A stretch of DNA of 60,267 bases from Victivallales bacterium (GTDB lineage Bacteria; Verrucomicrobiota; Lentisphaeria; Oligosphaerales; Oligosphaeraceae). The notes under the pieces are model-generated. The model was not told the origin of the DNA and did not search any database. It worked only from the letters and a program-made list of their open reading frames with translations. The translations under genes and the position numbers were made by a program. This document shows, in pieces, positions 37,259 to 46,098 of this stretch. The DNA is taken from the NCBI GenBank assembly GCA_017535315.1, contig JAFXUD010000048.1, positions 1 to 60,267 of the forward strand, in the 5' to 3' direction. Every line of letters begins with the position of its first letter. Positions within the stretch are counted from its first letter, which is position 1.

Positions 37259-39004
37259 ATGAGAAGTATTCTAATATTATTCACAGCAAGCCTTTTTCTG
37301 GCTTTTTCCTCTTACTCCACCGTATCCGCACAAACAATTCCTTCAAATGTCTTTCAACAACTTGGAACGGTTCAACAACAGGACATTGACAATATCCAAC
37401 GTTTAGAAAATGAAAAACGTGCTTTGCGCGACTATGAAAACCGAAAGCTGGAAGAAGAGAAAAAAAAGCAGACCAAGAAACGTGAAAAGGCAGAAGAACC
37501 TGCAAAACCTTCTGAATTGAAGACCAAAGGCGTTTATATTGACAAAATTGAAATACCTGAAAGCGAGATTTTGACAAAAGAAGAAATTGCCGATGTTGTG
37601 AAAGATTATGAAAAGACCAACCTCACTATGGCCGACATTAAAGAACTCGTTGAAAAAATAAACCAGCTATACCTTGACAAGGGATATGTTAGCGCACGAG
37701 CTTATTTGCCAGAACAAACCGTTGAGGGCGGTTTGTTGAAAGTGGCGATTATGGAAGGCAAAATTGGGCAAGTTAGTATTCAAGGCAACCGCTGGACAAA
37801 AGAATCTCACATTCTAGGCCAGTTGAATTTGAATGAAGGAGAAATATTCAATATCCAAAAACTTGAAGACAATATTTTGATATACAACCGCTACAATGAC
37901 GGCATTGCGCTTAAAGGTGATTTAACCCCTGGTGAAAAAGAGGGGACGACCAATGTCGATATCAAGGCCGAAGAAATTGCACCTTTTCATATTACAGCAG
38001 TTGCCGACAACTCGGGGCGCAAAACTATCGGAGAATACCGATTCGGATTACTTGCACAGCACGACAGCCTGTTCGGCTACCGCGACAGATTATCGGCAGG
38101 CATATATGCCAATAAATACTCGAAGACACCTTTTGTCGATTACAACATTCCCGTAAATGAATACGACGGACGCGTCGGCATTTCCTTCTCCCACAATGAG
38201 GCAGAAGTCGGCCACGGCGCATACAGGGACTTCAACATTGAGAGCCGTTCGCAAAATTACTCCATTTATTATACGCACCCGTTCATCCGCAAGCTTCATG
38301 ACGAGTTGAACGCCACCGCTTCATATACCTTCAAGCGCGCAGTGACGAGCTTTGATGGCGAAGATGTGACAAAAGATAAAATACCCGAACTCAAAGTTGG
38401 CATGAATTATCGTCATGACAGCGAAAACGGTGTTTGGTATTTTGCGCAAAGCATTTCATACGCCGCACCATGGTACCAAAACAACATTGAGTACTGGAAG
38501 TTTGAGGGAAGCGCCACTCGCCTGCATGACTTTGGACACCGTATTCTAGGGCTATTCAGAGGATATTATCAGTATGTTCCACAAGACGTCATTCCTTACG
38601 CCGACCAAATGTCTGCTGGTGGTATCGGAACTGTGCGCGGTTATTCACAAGGCCTTTTGAGTGCCAAATCAGGTTATCAGTTAAGTGCTGAAATCTATTT
38701 TCCAATCAGCCCAAAAGAATTAAACATCAACATTGCCAATAAATCCTATCGCATAGATGAATATGTCCGCCCGTTTGTATTTACCGACTATGCGGCGCTT
38801 TATCCATACAAAGGACCAAATGGAGGAGGCTTTGACAATAGCGACGTCTTGCTTTCCTCAGGAGCAGGCCTGCGTGTTCAATTGCCGTATGGCATCGTGT
38901 TCAAAGTGGCTTTCGGCGTGCCCTTGAGACACAATAAATACGAAACAAAGAGCGGCGGCGCCTGGTGTCTGGAACTTAGTTGCTCTCCTGACTTTAATAA
39001 ATAA
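37259..39004 (+). CDS. ShlB/FhaC-type TpsB outer-membrane transporter
   Basis: The 581-residue protein starts at the ATG at 37259, which gives a clean signal peptide (MRSILILFTASLFLAF ... VSA). The in-frame TTG at 37235 is less likely. A charged, probably coiled-coil linker (~40-85) precedes two POTRA-like domains (~90-245), as in KGVYIDKIEIPES and IGQVSIQGNRW. A 16-strand barrel follows. The conserved L6-loop motif VRGY appears as GIGTVRGYSQG near 457. TpsB proteins export one partner TpsA across the outer membrane. The divergent giant adhesin is the obvious substrate. The AT-rich composition matches the adhesin, so the two probably moved together. Confidence 0.95.
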   Translation: MRSILILFTASLFLAFSSYSTVSAQTIPSNVFQQLGTVQQQDIDNIQRLENEKRALRDYENRKLEEEKKKQTKKREKAEEPAKPSELKTKGVYIDKIEIPESEILTKEEIADVVKDYEKTNLTMADIKELVEKINQLYLDKGYVSARAYLPEQTVEGGLLKVAIMEGKIGQVSIQGNRWTKESHILGQLNLNEGEIFNIQKLEDNILIYNRYNDGIALKGDLTPGEKEGTTNVDIKAEEIAPFHITAVADNSGRKTIGEYRFGLLAQHDSLFGYRDRLSAGIYANKYSKTPFVDYNIPVNEYDGRVGISFSHNEAEVGHGAYRDFNIESRSQNYSIYYTHPFIRKLHDELNATASYTFKRAVTSFDGEDVTKDKIPELKVGMNYRHDSENGVWYFAQSISYAAPWYQNNIEYWKFEGSATRLHDFGHRILGLFRGYYQYVPQDVIPYADQMSAGGIGTVRGYSQGLLSAKSGYQLSAEIYFPISPKELNINIANKSYRIDEYVRPFVFTDYAALYPYKGPNGGGFDNSDVLLSSGAGLRVQLPYGIVFKVAFGVPLRHNKYETKSGGAWCLELSCSPDFNK

Positions 39005-39084
39005 GGGTATCTGACCAACGCACTATCTTTAGTGTGCAGGACAGATGACCGAATACAAATTACTTCTACAGGCATCTGGGCACG

Positions 39085-39125
39085 AAAAAAGCCTTGAATG
39101 CCAAAAAAGGCAAAAATCAAGGCTT
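39085..39125 (-). terminator. Intrinsic terminator after the tRNA-Leu gene
   Basis: On the minus strand the arms AAGCCTTGA (39125-39117) and TCAAGGCTT (39097-39089) form a stem with an inner TGCC/GGCA stem, and a run of T follows. It lies 15 bases after the tRNA-Leu CCA end. On the plus strand it may also end the transporter gene. Confidence 0.8.
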
Positions 39126-39139
39126 CTTATACTTAAAAA

Positions 39140-39224
39140 TGGTATCTGGGGGGGGACTTGAACCCCCACGGATTGCTCCACTAGCACCTCAAGCTAGCGT
39201 GTCTGCCAATTCCACCACCCAGAC
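39140..39224 (-). tRNA. tRNA-Leu (GAG)
   Basis: The minus strand gives a full type II tRNA. The acceptor stem GTCTGGG pairs with CCCAGAT, the anticodon stem CTAGC/GCTAG surrounds the loop TTGAGGT (anticodon GAG), and there is an extended variable arm. The T arm carries GGTTCAAGTCC and CCA is encoded. It lies 80 bases downstream of tRNA-Gln and probably shares its transcript. Confidence 0.95.
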
Positions 39225-39304
39225 ATGGTTTTATAATGGAAACAACTCTAATATAGCCCGTGTTTGGCAATACGCAAATCGGAATATCGGTTTTTCCCAA
39301 AAAA

Positions 39305-39378
39305 TGGCAACCCCGCCAGGATTCGAACCTAGACTAAGTGTACCAAAAACACTTGTGCTGCCATTACACCACGGGGTT
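39305..39378 (-). tRNA. tRNA-Gln (TTG)
   Basis: The acceptor AACCCCG pairs with CGGGGTT. The anticodon loop TTTTGGT between AGTGT and ACACT gives the anticodon TTG. The T loop GGTTCGAATCC is intact and CCA is encoded. It is the first of two tRNA genes on the minus strand. Confidence 0.95.
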
Positions 39379-39390
39379 AAACCGTTTTTT

Positions 39391-39418
39391 AATATATACG
39401 CAAAGCGCAATAATTCAA
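39391..39418 (-). promoter_or_regulatory. Promoter of the tRNA-Gln/tRNA-Leu unit
   Basis: On the minus strand TTGAAT (39418-39413) and TATATT (39396-39391) are 16 bases apart. The predicted start near 39385 is ~7 bases before mature tRNA-Gln. Position and spacing make it credible. Confidence 0.65.
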
Positions 39419-39562
39419 CTTCATGGGAATGGAATCGTTGCTTTTTGGGCGAGTTTTTCAATTCCATCACTGGAGAAAACGGTTGATTGAGTGTATATTC
39501 ATTGCAAGATGAAGAACATATGCGATTGGCTATGTCTAGTTTTCAAATGGAAAGGGTCAGAT

Positions 39563-42500
39563 ATGAACAGATACTTGATGAAATGCCTCCTGGGGTGGCT
39601 GCTTATGGAATGTGCTGTGATGGCAAAGGTTATTGAGGAATCTTTTGTTTCTCCTGAATGCGTTTCCAATAAGAATGGCGTCGGCCTGGTGGAGGCTGAC
39701 GGCAAGAGCCTGAAGATGAAGTATGCCACGATTAAACGGCAGGGCACGCAGTACCAGATTGTCCATGTGACCTTTCCCGAGCCAGTCAATATGAGTGGCA
39801 AGACGCTCCAGTTTCACCTCTCCGCCCAAGATGGCAGCGAGGAAAGCATCCTCTGCCTGGCAATCCGCTTTTTCAATCAGGAGGATGAGGGCAAGAAGGG
39901 CAAGGAGGAGGCTGCCTGCCTCAGCTTTATGCACTGGGCAGAAAACTCCTTGGACGATGAGCAGGATGTCAGCCTTCACCCCGACCTGTGCCTTCCCACG
40001 ACCTTCCATTTTCAGACAGACCGTTGCGGGGAGCGCGTGCCGTCACAGGTCAAGTCTTGCGACATCTACATCGGCTCCGTTACACCCAATGTGGAGATTT
40101 CGGTCGCCATGTCGAATTTCCGCATGATTGAACAAACGTACGAGCATGTCGTCAAACACGAAAAGGTGTTTACGATACCGTGGAGTCGCGTGCCTGTCTA
40201 TGCGGACAAGCCAGCCAGGGTACAGCATCCCGTCGGCACCATCAAGGCGGAGGATGTCGCCCGCGCCCGCGAAAACTACAAGAGGCATGAGTGGGCGAGA
40301 AATAGCGCTCTGGGGCTGAAAAGCTGGGGCTGGGAGTGGATGGAGCGCGACGAGGAGGCCATCAAGTTCTGGATACCCGAAGATGACTCCTGGTTCAAGT
40401 GCCTCTGTCCAAACTGCGATACGCAGCCTGAATTCGCCTGGCGCGGGAAGGATGTCCTGCAGCCTGATGGTCTGCATATCAAATGCACGAAGTGCGGGAT
40501 GGTCTTCCCGAACGATCAGTACCCTGAAAACAGCACCTACACCATCCAGACAGTCCACGGCAAGACCAAGACCATCAAGTACTACCATGGAAAAGACCAG
40601 ATAGCTCAGGGCGAGAACTATGGTCCACGATATCACCTCACGGGTGAGGTGAACCGTTTGAGGCTGCTTCACATCGCGCGCATCTTTTCGCTGGCGCAAT
40701 GGTATGCCATATCGGGTGAAATCGAGTGTGCGCAGAAGGTGCGGCAGGTGCTGCTGCGCCTCGCCGAGGTCTATCCAAACTACTCCGTCAAGTACCGTGC
40801 CACCGCATACGAAACCCCGCGTGACAGGTACATGGGCGGCAAAATCGCCGCCTGGAAGTTTACGGACAGCACCCTGCTGCCCAATGTGCTCGATGCCTAC
40901 TCGCTGACCTACAACAGCGGTGTTTATTCGGACGAGGACAAGGTGAAAATCGAGAACGGCCTCGCTCGGGAAATCAAGTGGCTCTACACCGCCTGGCCCC
41001 CCACGAAGGACAGCTGCTCCAACGCCGTCCCTGCACACATGAGGCTCTGCGCGACTGCTGCCGCCGTGCTGGGCGACCACGAGCTGATGGACTGGGTGAT
41101 GAAGGGCAGCGAGGGCTTCCCCGCCTTTGTGCGCAAATACTATGAGCGTGATGGACATTGGCACGAGCACACGCCAAGTTACGGCGGCATGGCCACTGGA
41201 CCAATCGTCAGCCTCGTACGTGTGCTCCAGGGATATCGCGATGCGGATGATTATACGGGTGCCGACCGCTATAACGGGCTGGATGCCTTCAAGCTGATAC
41301 CCGAGCTGGATTTGGTCTTCACGGGGTATGCGGCTGGCGTGCTCCCCACGCTGACCTATCCCGCGACCAACGACTCATCGGCATCAACCGCGCCTTCATT
41401 GATTTGGCTCCAACTGGCTGTCGATAAGGCACCTAATGAACGCAACAAGGCGCTGCTTCAATACATTTCAGGGCGTTATGGCGATCGTGCGGCCCCTGGC
41501 CAGAACGCGCTTTTCTTCCAAGACCCAGATGCGGAGCCAGGCGATTCGACGGTGGTTCCCGAAGCGGCTGCACAGGCACGCATTTTTGCTGGCGGCGGTT
41601 GGGTGATGCTGCGGCGCCCCGAATCATTCCGCGAAAGTTGTGCCATGGTTTTGACAACTGGGCGAAAATCGCATGAACACAACTGCACACTGGGGTTGAC
41701 ATACTCCGACTTCGGACGAGATGCCTCCAGTGACCTGGGGTACCTCTCCGCCTGGCATCCATACGCCTATTGGCTGCGCACTCCGCTCGCCCATAACCTG
41801 GTGGTGGTCGATGGCAAGTTCCAGGACGGGCGGCGCATGGGCTACAACGAGCTCTTTGCAGGAACGGGGAGCATTGTTGCCTCACGTACAGTCGCCCCAA
41901 GAGCATATAGAACTGCAACAACCTACGAGAGAACGGTTTTCAACATGCCGCTTGACGGTGGAAAACGGCAGTACATCGCCGATTTCTTCCATGTCAAGGG
42001 TGGAAATGAACACCTGTGGGTGTTCCACGCTGATGGTCAAGGGTATTTCCCGCCCTTGGAGATAGCAATGACTCCCTCTAACGAGGAGGCATTGGATGCT
42101 GTGGCCGCTGGCTCGAAGTGGCTTGAGAACATCGAAGCTGGCATCTTGCCGAAAGGGAACCATCTCTTTGCATGGAAACAAGTTGGAGAGAATGAAGACG
42201 GCAAACTCGTTTCCAATTCAGAAGGAAGCTATCTCTATGGTGCGAAGCAGGATGCAATGACGACCCGCAGCTTTCTCCTCTCCGAGGCGGATGCGCCTCT
42301 CTTCCACGCCACAGGACTGGGGCTTCGAAACCTGAATAGGCCCTACGACAAACCAAAGATGCACATCGCGATGGTGAAGCGTCCAGGCCCTGAAAACACC
42401 TTTGCACAAGTCATAGAATGCGACCAGGGCAGCCCTTTGGTGAAGGAAGCGAAGCTTCTTGATGTGTCTGCCTCTGCAAAGGCCATCAAGGTCGTGACTA

Positions 42501-42943
42501 GTGAAGGCACGGACTATATTGCTGTCGGAAATGGTGACCTGCGTGTTGAAGGCTTGCCCGAATTCCGCATGAACGCACGCAGTGCAGTCGTGCGCTTGGA
42601 CGCCAATGGCAAGTTGAAGACGCTCTGGGTGGAAGGCGGTTCTGTCGCCTGGGGGAACGAAAGCCTGACCTCACACACCATGGTGGTCGGCACGGTTGAG
42701 AAGACTACACCGCACGACATCACCATAAACGTTGAAAACTGGCCTACTGGCCTGAATGTCAAGGGAATGTACTTTTCCGTGCTCAACCAGTATGACGGCG
42801 CCTATCGCATGATCAGTGCCTCGAAGATAGAGCCAAACAAGGTGAAAATCACGCTTGATCCCTACGAGGTCAATCGCATCTACATCGGACAGACAATCCG
42901 CATCTTCCCGTATGCGGAACGGAATTTCACACAAAGCTTGTGA
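39563..42943 (+). CDS. Secreted heparinase II/III-like polysaccharide lyase with a zinc ribbon
   Basis: The 1126-residue protein starts at the ATG at 39563, where GGAAAGGG lies upstream and a hydrophobic leader (MNRYLMKCLLGWLLMECAVMA) follows. An N-terminal beta-sandwich spans ~25-220. Four cysteines near 279-312 (CLCPNC ... CTKC) form a likely zinc ribbon. An (alpha/alpha)6 domain spans ~360-620, as in RLRLLHIARIFSLAQWYA and WHEHTPSYGG. The C-terminal beta-sheet domain has HEHNCTLGLTYSDFG and LRTPLAHNLVVVDG, typical of heparinase II/III-like lyases. These enzymes cleave uronic-acid polysaccharides by beta-elimination. The Tyr in HTPSYGG and the His in HEHN are candidate catalytic residues. 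The stop is 2 bp from that of the opposing gene. Confidence 0.85.
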   Translation: MNRYLMKCLLGWLLMECAVMAKVIEESFVSPECVSNKNGVGLVEADGKSLKMKYATIKRQGTQYQIVHVTFPEPVNMSGKTLQFHLSAQDGSEESILCLAIRFFNQEDEGKKGKEEAACLSFMHWAENSLDDEQDVSLHPDLCLPTTFHFQTDRCGERVPSQVKSCDIYIGSVTPNVEISVAMSNFRMIEQTYEHVVKHEKVFTIPWSRVPVYADKPARVQHPVGTIKAEDVARARENYKRHEWARNSALGLKSWGWEWMERDEEAIKFWIPEDDSWFKCLCPNCDTQPEFAWRGKDVLQPDGLHIKCTKCGMVFPNDQYPENSTYTIQTVHGKTKTIKYYHGKDQIAQGENYGPRYHLTGEVNRLRLLHIARIFSLAQWYAISGEIECAQKVRQVLLRLAEVYPNYSVKYRATAYETPRDRYMGGKIAAWKFTDSTLLPNVLDAYSLTYNSGVYSDEDKVKIENGLAREIKWLYTAWPPTKDSCSNAVPAHMRLCATAAAVLGDHELMDWVMKGSEGFPAFVRKYYERDGHWHEHTPSYGGMATGPIVSLVRVLQGYRDADDYTGADRYNGLDAFKLIPELDLVFTGYAAGVLPTLTYPATNDSSASTAPSLIWLQLAVDKAPNERNKALLQYISGRYGDRAAPGQNALFFQDPDAEPGDSTVVPEAAAQARIFAGGGWVMLRRPESFRESCAMVLTTGRKSHEHNCTLGLTYSDFGRDASSDLGYLSAWHPYAYWLRTPLAHNLVVVDGKFQDGRRMGYNELFAGTGSIVASRTVAPRAYRTATTYERTVFNMPLDGGKRQYIADFFHVKGGNEHLWVFHADGQGYFPPLEIAMTPSNEEALDAVAAGSKWLENIEAGILPKGNHLFAWKQVGENEDGKLVSNSEGSYLYGAKQDAMTTRSFLLSEADAPLFHATGLGLRNLNRPYDKPKMHIAMVKRPGPENTFAQVIECDQGSPLVKEAKLLDVSASAKAIKVVTSEGTDYIAVGNGDLRVEGLPEFRMNARSAVVRLDANGKLKTLWVEGGSVAWGNESLTSHTMVVGTVEKTTPHDITINVENWPTGLNVKGMYFSVLNQYDGAYRMISASKIEPNKVKITLDPYEVNRIYIGQTIRIFPYAERNFTQSL

Positions 42944-42945
42944 AA

Positions 42946-45900
42946 TCACCTCTCAACGCTGATGGTTCTGGAGATGACGGAACCGTCGGCGAGGTTTGTG
43001 ATGTTGATTGTGACATTTCCTTTCGGGAGGTTGACTGGCAGAGAAATGGTTCGTGTGAACTCGCCGTCTTTGACGATGCCAGAACCAGAGTTGTCTAGGC
43101 GCAAACCTGTCGCAGCGGTGATATCGACGGCAATCGGGATGATGACATCCGTGTCCAAAGAGTTCACTGTCAGCGTGAAAGATCCGTTGCAACGTGCTGT
43201 TGAGGGGGCTTCAAGCACAAGTTTGCCGAGAGGTTTTGACGTCAGCAGAAGCAGTTTGCCGTCATTGGTTGTGAAAGAGGTATGGATTCGCGTCTTTCCT
43301 TTTGAGCAAATGAATGGCACTGGCTGGTGGTGTTCTAGGTCATAGACGGCGCCAGCCTTGCGGTTGACGACGACATCACCTGCGTTTGGCAGACCGCGTT
43401 CCATCACTCTGCGGTATTGGCCGACGTAGTCACCGAACTCGCGTTTGTCGTTGATGACAAAGAGATAGTCGGCGTCGCCGTAGGAGCGGACGTATGCGAT
43501 GAGGTCGTTGTTGTCGCTGTCGGCGTACGGCAGATAATAGGGGGCGAGCATTGACTTGAGTTTGAGGGCCGCGCCTTGCATGGCAGCCTTGTCGGTGTCC
43601 GCCTTCTGCGTCCGCGTGAAGAATGGCATTTGGAAGTCAGGCTGGATGGCGGGCGTGAGGAATTCGTCTGCGACGATGAGGCCGCCACGTTCCTGGAACT
43701 TTCGCAGTGCCTCGAATGTTGGCTGTGTCAAGACGTCGCAATGCGGTGCGAAAATGATTTTGATGTTATCGGGGATTCCCTTTGCAGCTTCCTCTTCGTA
43801 AAGGACGTATGGAGAAAGATTTGCACCGACCAGCATCGTTCCGATCTCGTAGAGATGAGTCTTCCAGCCCCAGGTGCCGCGTGCCGCGAAGAAAGTGGAT
43901 GCATACGATTCGAGGATGGCGAGTTCGTTTTGTCGTTCGGGGATGGTCTTGAGCAATGGCCCGAATGGAACTGCGATGCGTTTGTAGAGGTCGGCTGCGA
44001 CCTTGATTGTCTCTGGATTCGTGAGTTGATAACCACCGCCTTTCTTGTCATAGCCGTAAGGCGATGCGTCAAACAACGCACGCCAGGCGTACAGGCCGAT
44101 GCCATCCAGTTTGCGCGAAAAGATGGCCCACAGCCCTTCACGCATGACATCTGGAGGCGTGGTCATATAGACGACATTGGGGCGCTCGTCAAGCCATGCA
44201 GGGGGATTATCGACTTTCTGTTCTTGAGGCGCGAGGGCGCTTCGATAGCTGATGCCCTGAATCATGGTGATGACGCCCTGACCTTTGCGACCGCGCGCCA
44301 TCGCCTGCTGTTCAGCGACAACGTATGAGATGTTGAACGGTTCGGGGTAGATGTACGTCCACTGGTTGAGCCAATCGACACTGCCGCCAGAGCCGTAGAG
44401 CGGCGGGACGCGAATGGACGGATCGTAGAAAGAGTGAATCGGATGTTTAATTTCCTTGTGGAATGCGTCTGAGACCGCGCTCTGGAAAGCATTCCATCCA
44501 TCGCCTTTTTTCCAGAACCACGTATAGTACTGGAGAAGCGGGTAGTCCATTGGTATAATTCTGCCGAATGGAAAATCCGCAATGTGCGTGAAGTAGGGGG
44601 CGAGGCGGTCTTCGGCCTCTTTGGGGACGTCAAGGCCAGTGGCCTCCTTGAAGGCCTTGGCGTTGTAGTCGGTGAAGGAGGGGATGGAACGGTCACGGAT
44701 TTCACTGGCGGGGAGAAGACCGCCGAAGGCGGGGTGCTGGTTGACGGCTTCTGCGTTCTGCCGTGCGGCTTCGCAGATAGTCGCGTATGCCTCTGGGTGC
44801 GCCATGTCGATGTTTCCGACAACCTTTGTACCGTCACGTTTGATGCGTGGGAATTTTTCCGCGAGGATTTTGTTATGGCCGAAGGCGCAGGATTCCATGA
44901 ATGTCATGCCGTCCGCGAGCATCATGTCCATTTTCGCCTGGCGGTAGCCATATGTTTCCTGTGAGAACGAATTGGATGACGCAATATAACCGCCTACGTT
45001 ATAGAGGATATGCGTCATGCCCATGTCGCGGAGTTGTTCGTAGTATGCGGGGCCGAGCAGCCAGAAGAAGCGCACCTGGTCGTCTGCATTCAGTTGGGGG
45101 CCGATGAACAAATCGGCAGCTTCGGTCATTTTCAGCGGACCGTTGTCCGTTTCCGCGGTCAGCGTGTAGGTGCAGGGATAGGCGGCGGGAATCAGATTCG
45201 TGAAGATGGGGATGGTCACTTCGGCTAGTTTGTCATTGAAGATGGGATCTCCCATGAAATCCGCTATGCCGTCCTTGCCCTTGAAGGCGAGTTTCGGGTT
45301 GCGGAGTTCGGTGACGCCTGTCTTCGTGATGGCCACCTTCAGCGACGCGTCGGTTTCGCCACGGCGGAACGCCTTGCGTGACGTGATTTTCATCGAGGCA
45401 ACGGGAATGTCGAGCGAGTAGAGTTTTGCGCTGTAGATTGTCCCTTGCAGCGGATGGTAGGACGACATGACGCGGTCACCGATAATCGTCTTGTAATATG
45501 GCTGGTGGACGAAGCCGCCGATGGGCAGCGGACGGCATTTGGTCTCCTTTCCGTCTGCGGTGAACGTTGCATTGCCGAGGCCGTCATATTCAAAACGGAT
45601 GGTATGCTTTTTGCCTAGTACTGCCTCGAAGGCCTGTCCGTTGACGTTTTCGGATTCGGTGCCGTAGCCGATGCTGGCCTGTGGTCTGAAGAAGCCGTTT
45701 TCAAGGCGAACAATTTCGAGGAGGATGCCACCATTGTATTCGGGCCTGTCCTGCTTATGCTTGTAATTCAGGTACTTGTTGTCCCAAAGATATTGTTCGG
45801 GCGCTCCCTCAAAGGCTGCCTTGTCAAGTGCGAACTCGATTTCAATTCGGAAGGCCTTGGGCGCAAGGGCAGGGACGATATCCAACGTAGAAGCACCGCA

Positions 45901-46098
45901 TGGTTTGTCGTTGGGCGTGATTCCTGGCTTCAGGCCTTCGCCCTTGACGATGGTGCAGTTGCCGCGCGGTGCAAGTTCAAGGCCAGTGACCGTGTCTTTC
46001 AAACTTCCAGTGGTGAAATCCCATGACGCGACCAGTTGTTCATCTGCAAATGCGGCAAGAGAACACAGCAGACAGAAAAAAGTCAATATCTTTTTCAT
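42946..46098 (-). CDS. Secreted LamG-like/TIM-barrel glycosidase-like protein, family unassigned
   Basis: The 1050-residue protein begins with a signal peptide (MKKILTFFCLLCSLAAFADE). Residues ~22-220 form a concanavalin/LamG-like sandwich (LVASWDFTTG ... IRFEYDGLGNATFTADG). A barrel-like region spans ~340-700, with FGGLLPASEIRDRS, IPMDYPLLQYYTWFW and GLWAIFSRKLDGIGLYAW. Near 780-860 there is a beta-galactosidase trimerisation-like segment (LRKFQERGGLIVADE). A final beta-sandwich follows. Glutamate in PASEIRDRS is a candidate acid/base. I recognise no established GH family. The start overlaps the lipoprotein gene by four bases, so the two are translationally coupled and probably work together. 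Confidence 0.7.
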   Translation of the reverse strand: MKKILTFFCLLCSLAAFADEQLVASWDFTTGSLKDTVTGLELAPRGNCTIVKGEGLKPGITPNDKPCGASTLDIVPALAPKAFRIEIEFALDKAAFEGAPEQYLWDNKYLNYKHKQDRPEYNGGILLEIVRLENGFFRPQASIGYGTESENVNGQAFEAVLGKKHTIRFEYDGLGNATFTADGKETKCRPLPIGGFVHQPYYKTIIGDRVMSSYHPLQGTIYSAKLYSLDIPVASMKITSRKAFRRGETDASLKVAITKTGVTELRNPKLAFKGKDGIADFMGDPIFNDKLAEVTIPIFTNLIPAAYPCTYTLTAETDNGPLKMTEAADLFIGPQLNADDQVRFFWLLGPAYYEQLRDMGMTHILYNVGGYIASSNSFSQETYGYRQAKMDMMLADGMTFMESCAFGHNKILAEKFPRIKRDGTKVVGNIDMAHPEAYATICEAARQNAEAVNQHPAFGGLLPASEIRDRSIPSFTDYNAKAFKEATGLDVPKEAEDRLAPYFTHIADFPFGRIIPMDYPLLQYYTWFWKKGDGWNAFQSAVSDAFHKEIKHPIHSFYDPSIRVPPLYGSGGSVDWLNQWTYIYPEPFNISYVVAEQQAMARGRKGQGVITMIQGISYRSALAPQEQKVDNPPAWLDERPNVVYMTTPPDVMREGLWAIFSRKLDGIGLYAWRALFDASPYGYDKKGGGYQLTNPETIKVAADLYKRIAVPFGPLLKTIPERQNELAILESYASTFFAARGTWGWKTHLYEIGTMLVGANLSPYVLYEEEAAKGIPDNIKIIFAPHCDVLTQPTFEALRKFQERGGLIVADEFLTPAIQPDFQMPFFTRTQKADTDKAAMQGAALKLKSMLAPYYLPYADSDNNDLIAYVRSYGDADYLFVINDKREFGDYVGQYRRVMERGLPNAGDVVVNRKAGAVYDLEHHQPVPFICSKGKTRIHTSFTTNDGKLLLLTSKPLGKLVLEAPSTARCNGSFTLTVNSLDTDVIIPIAVDITAATGLRLDNSGSGIVKDGEFTRTISLPVNLPKGNVTINITNLADGSVISRTISVER

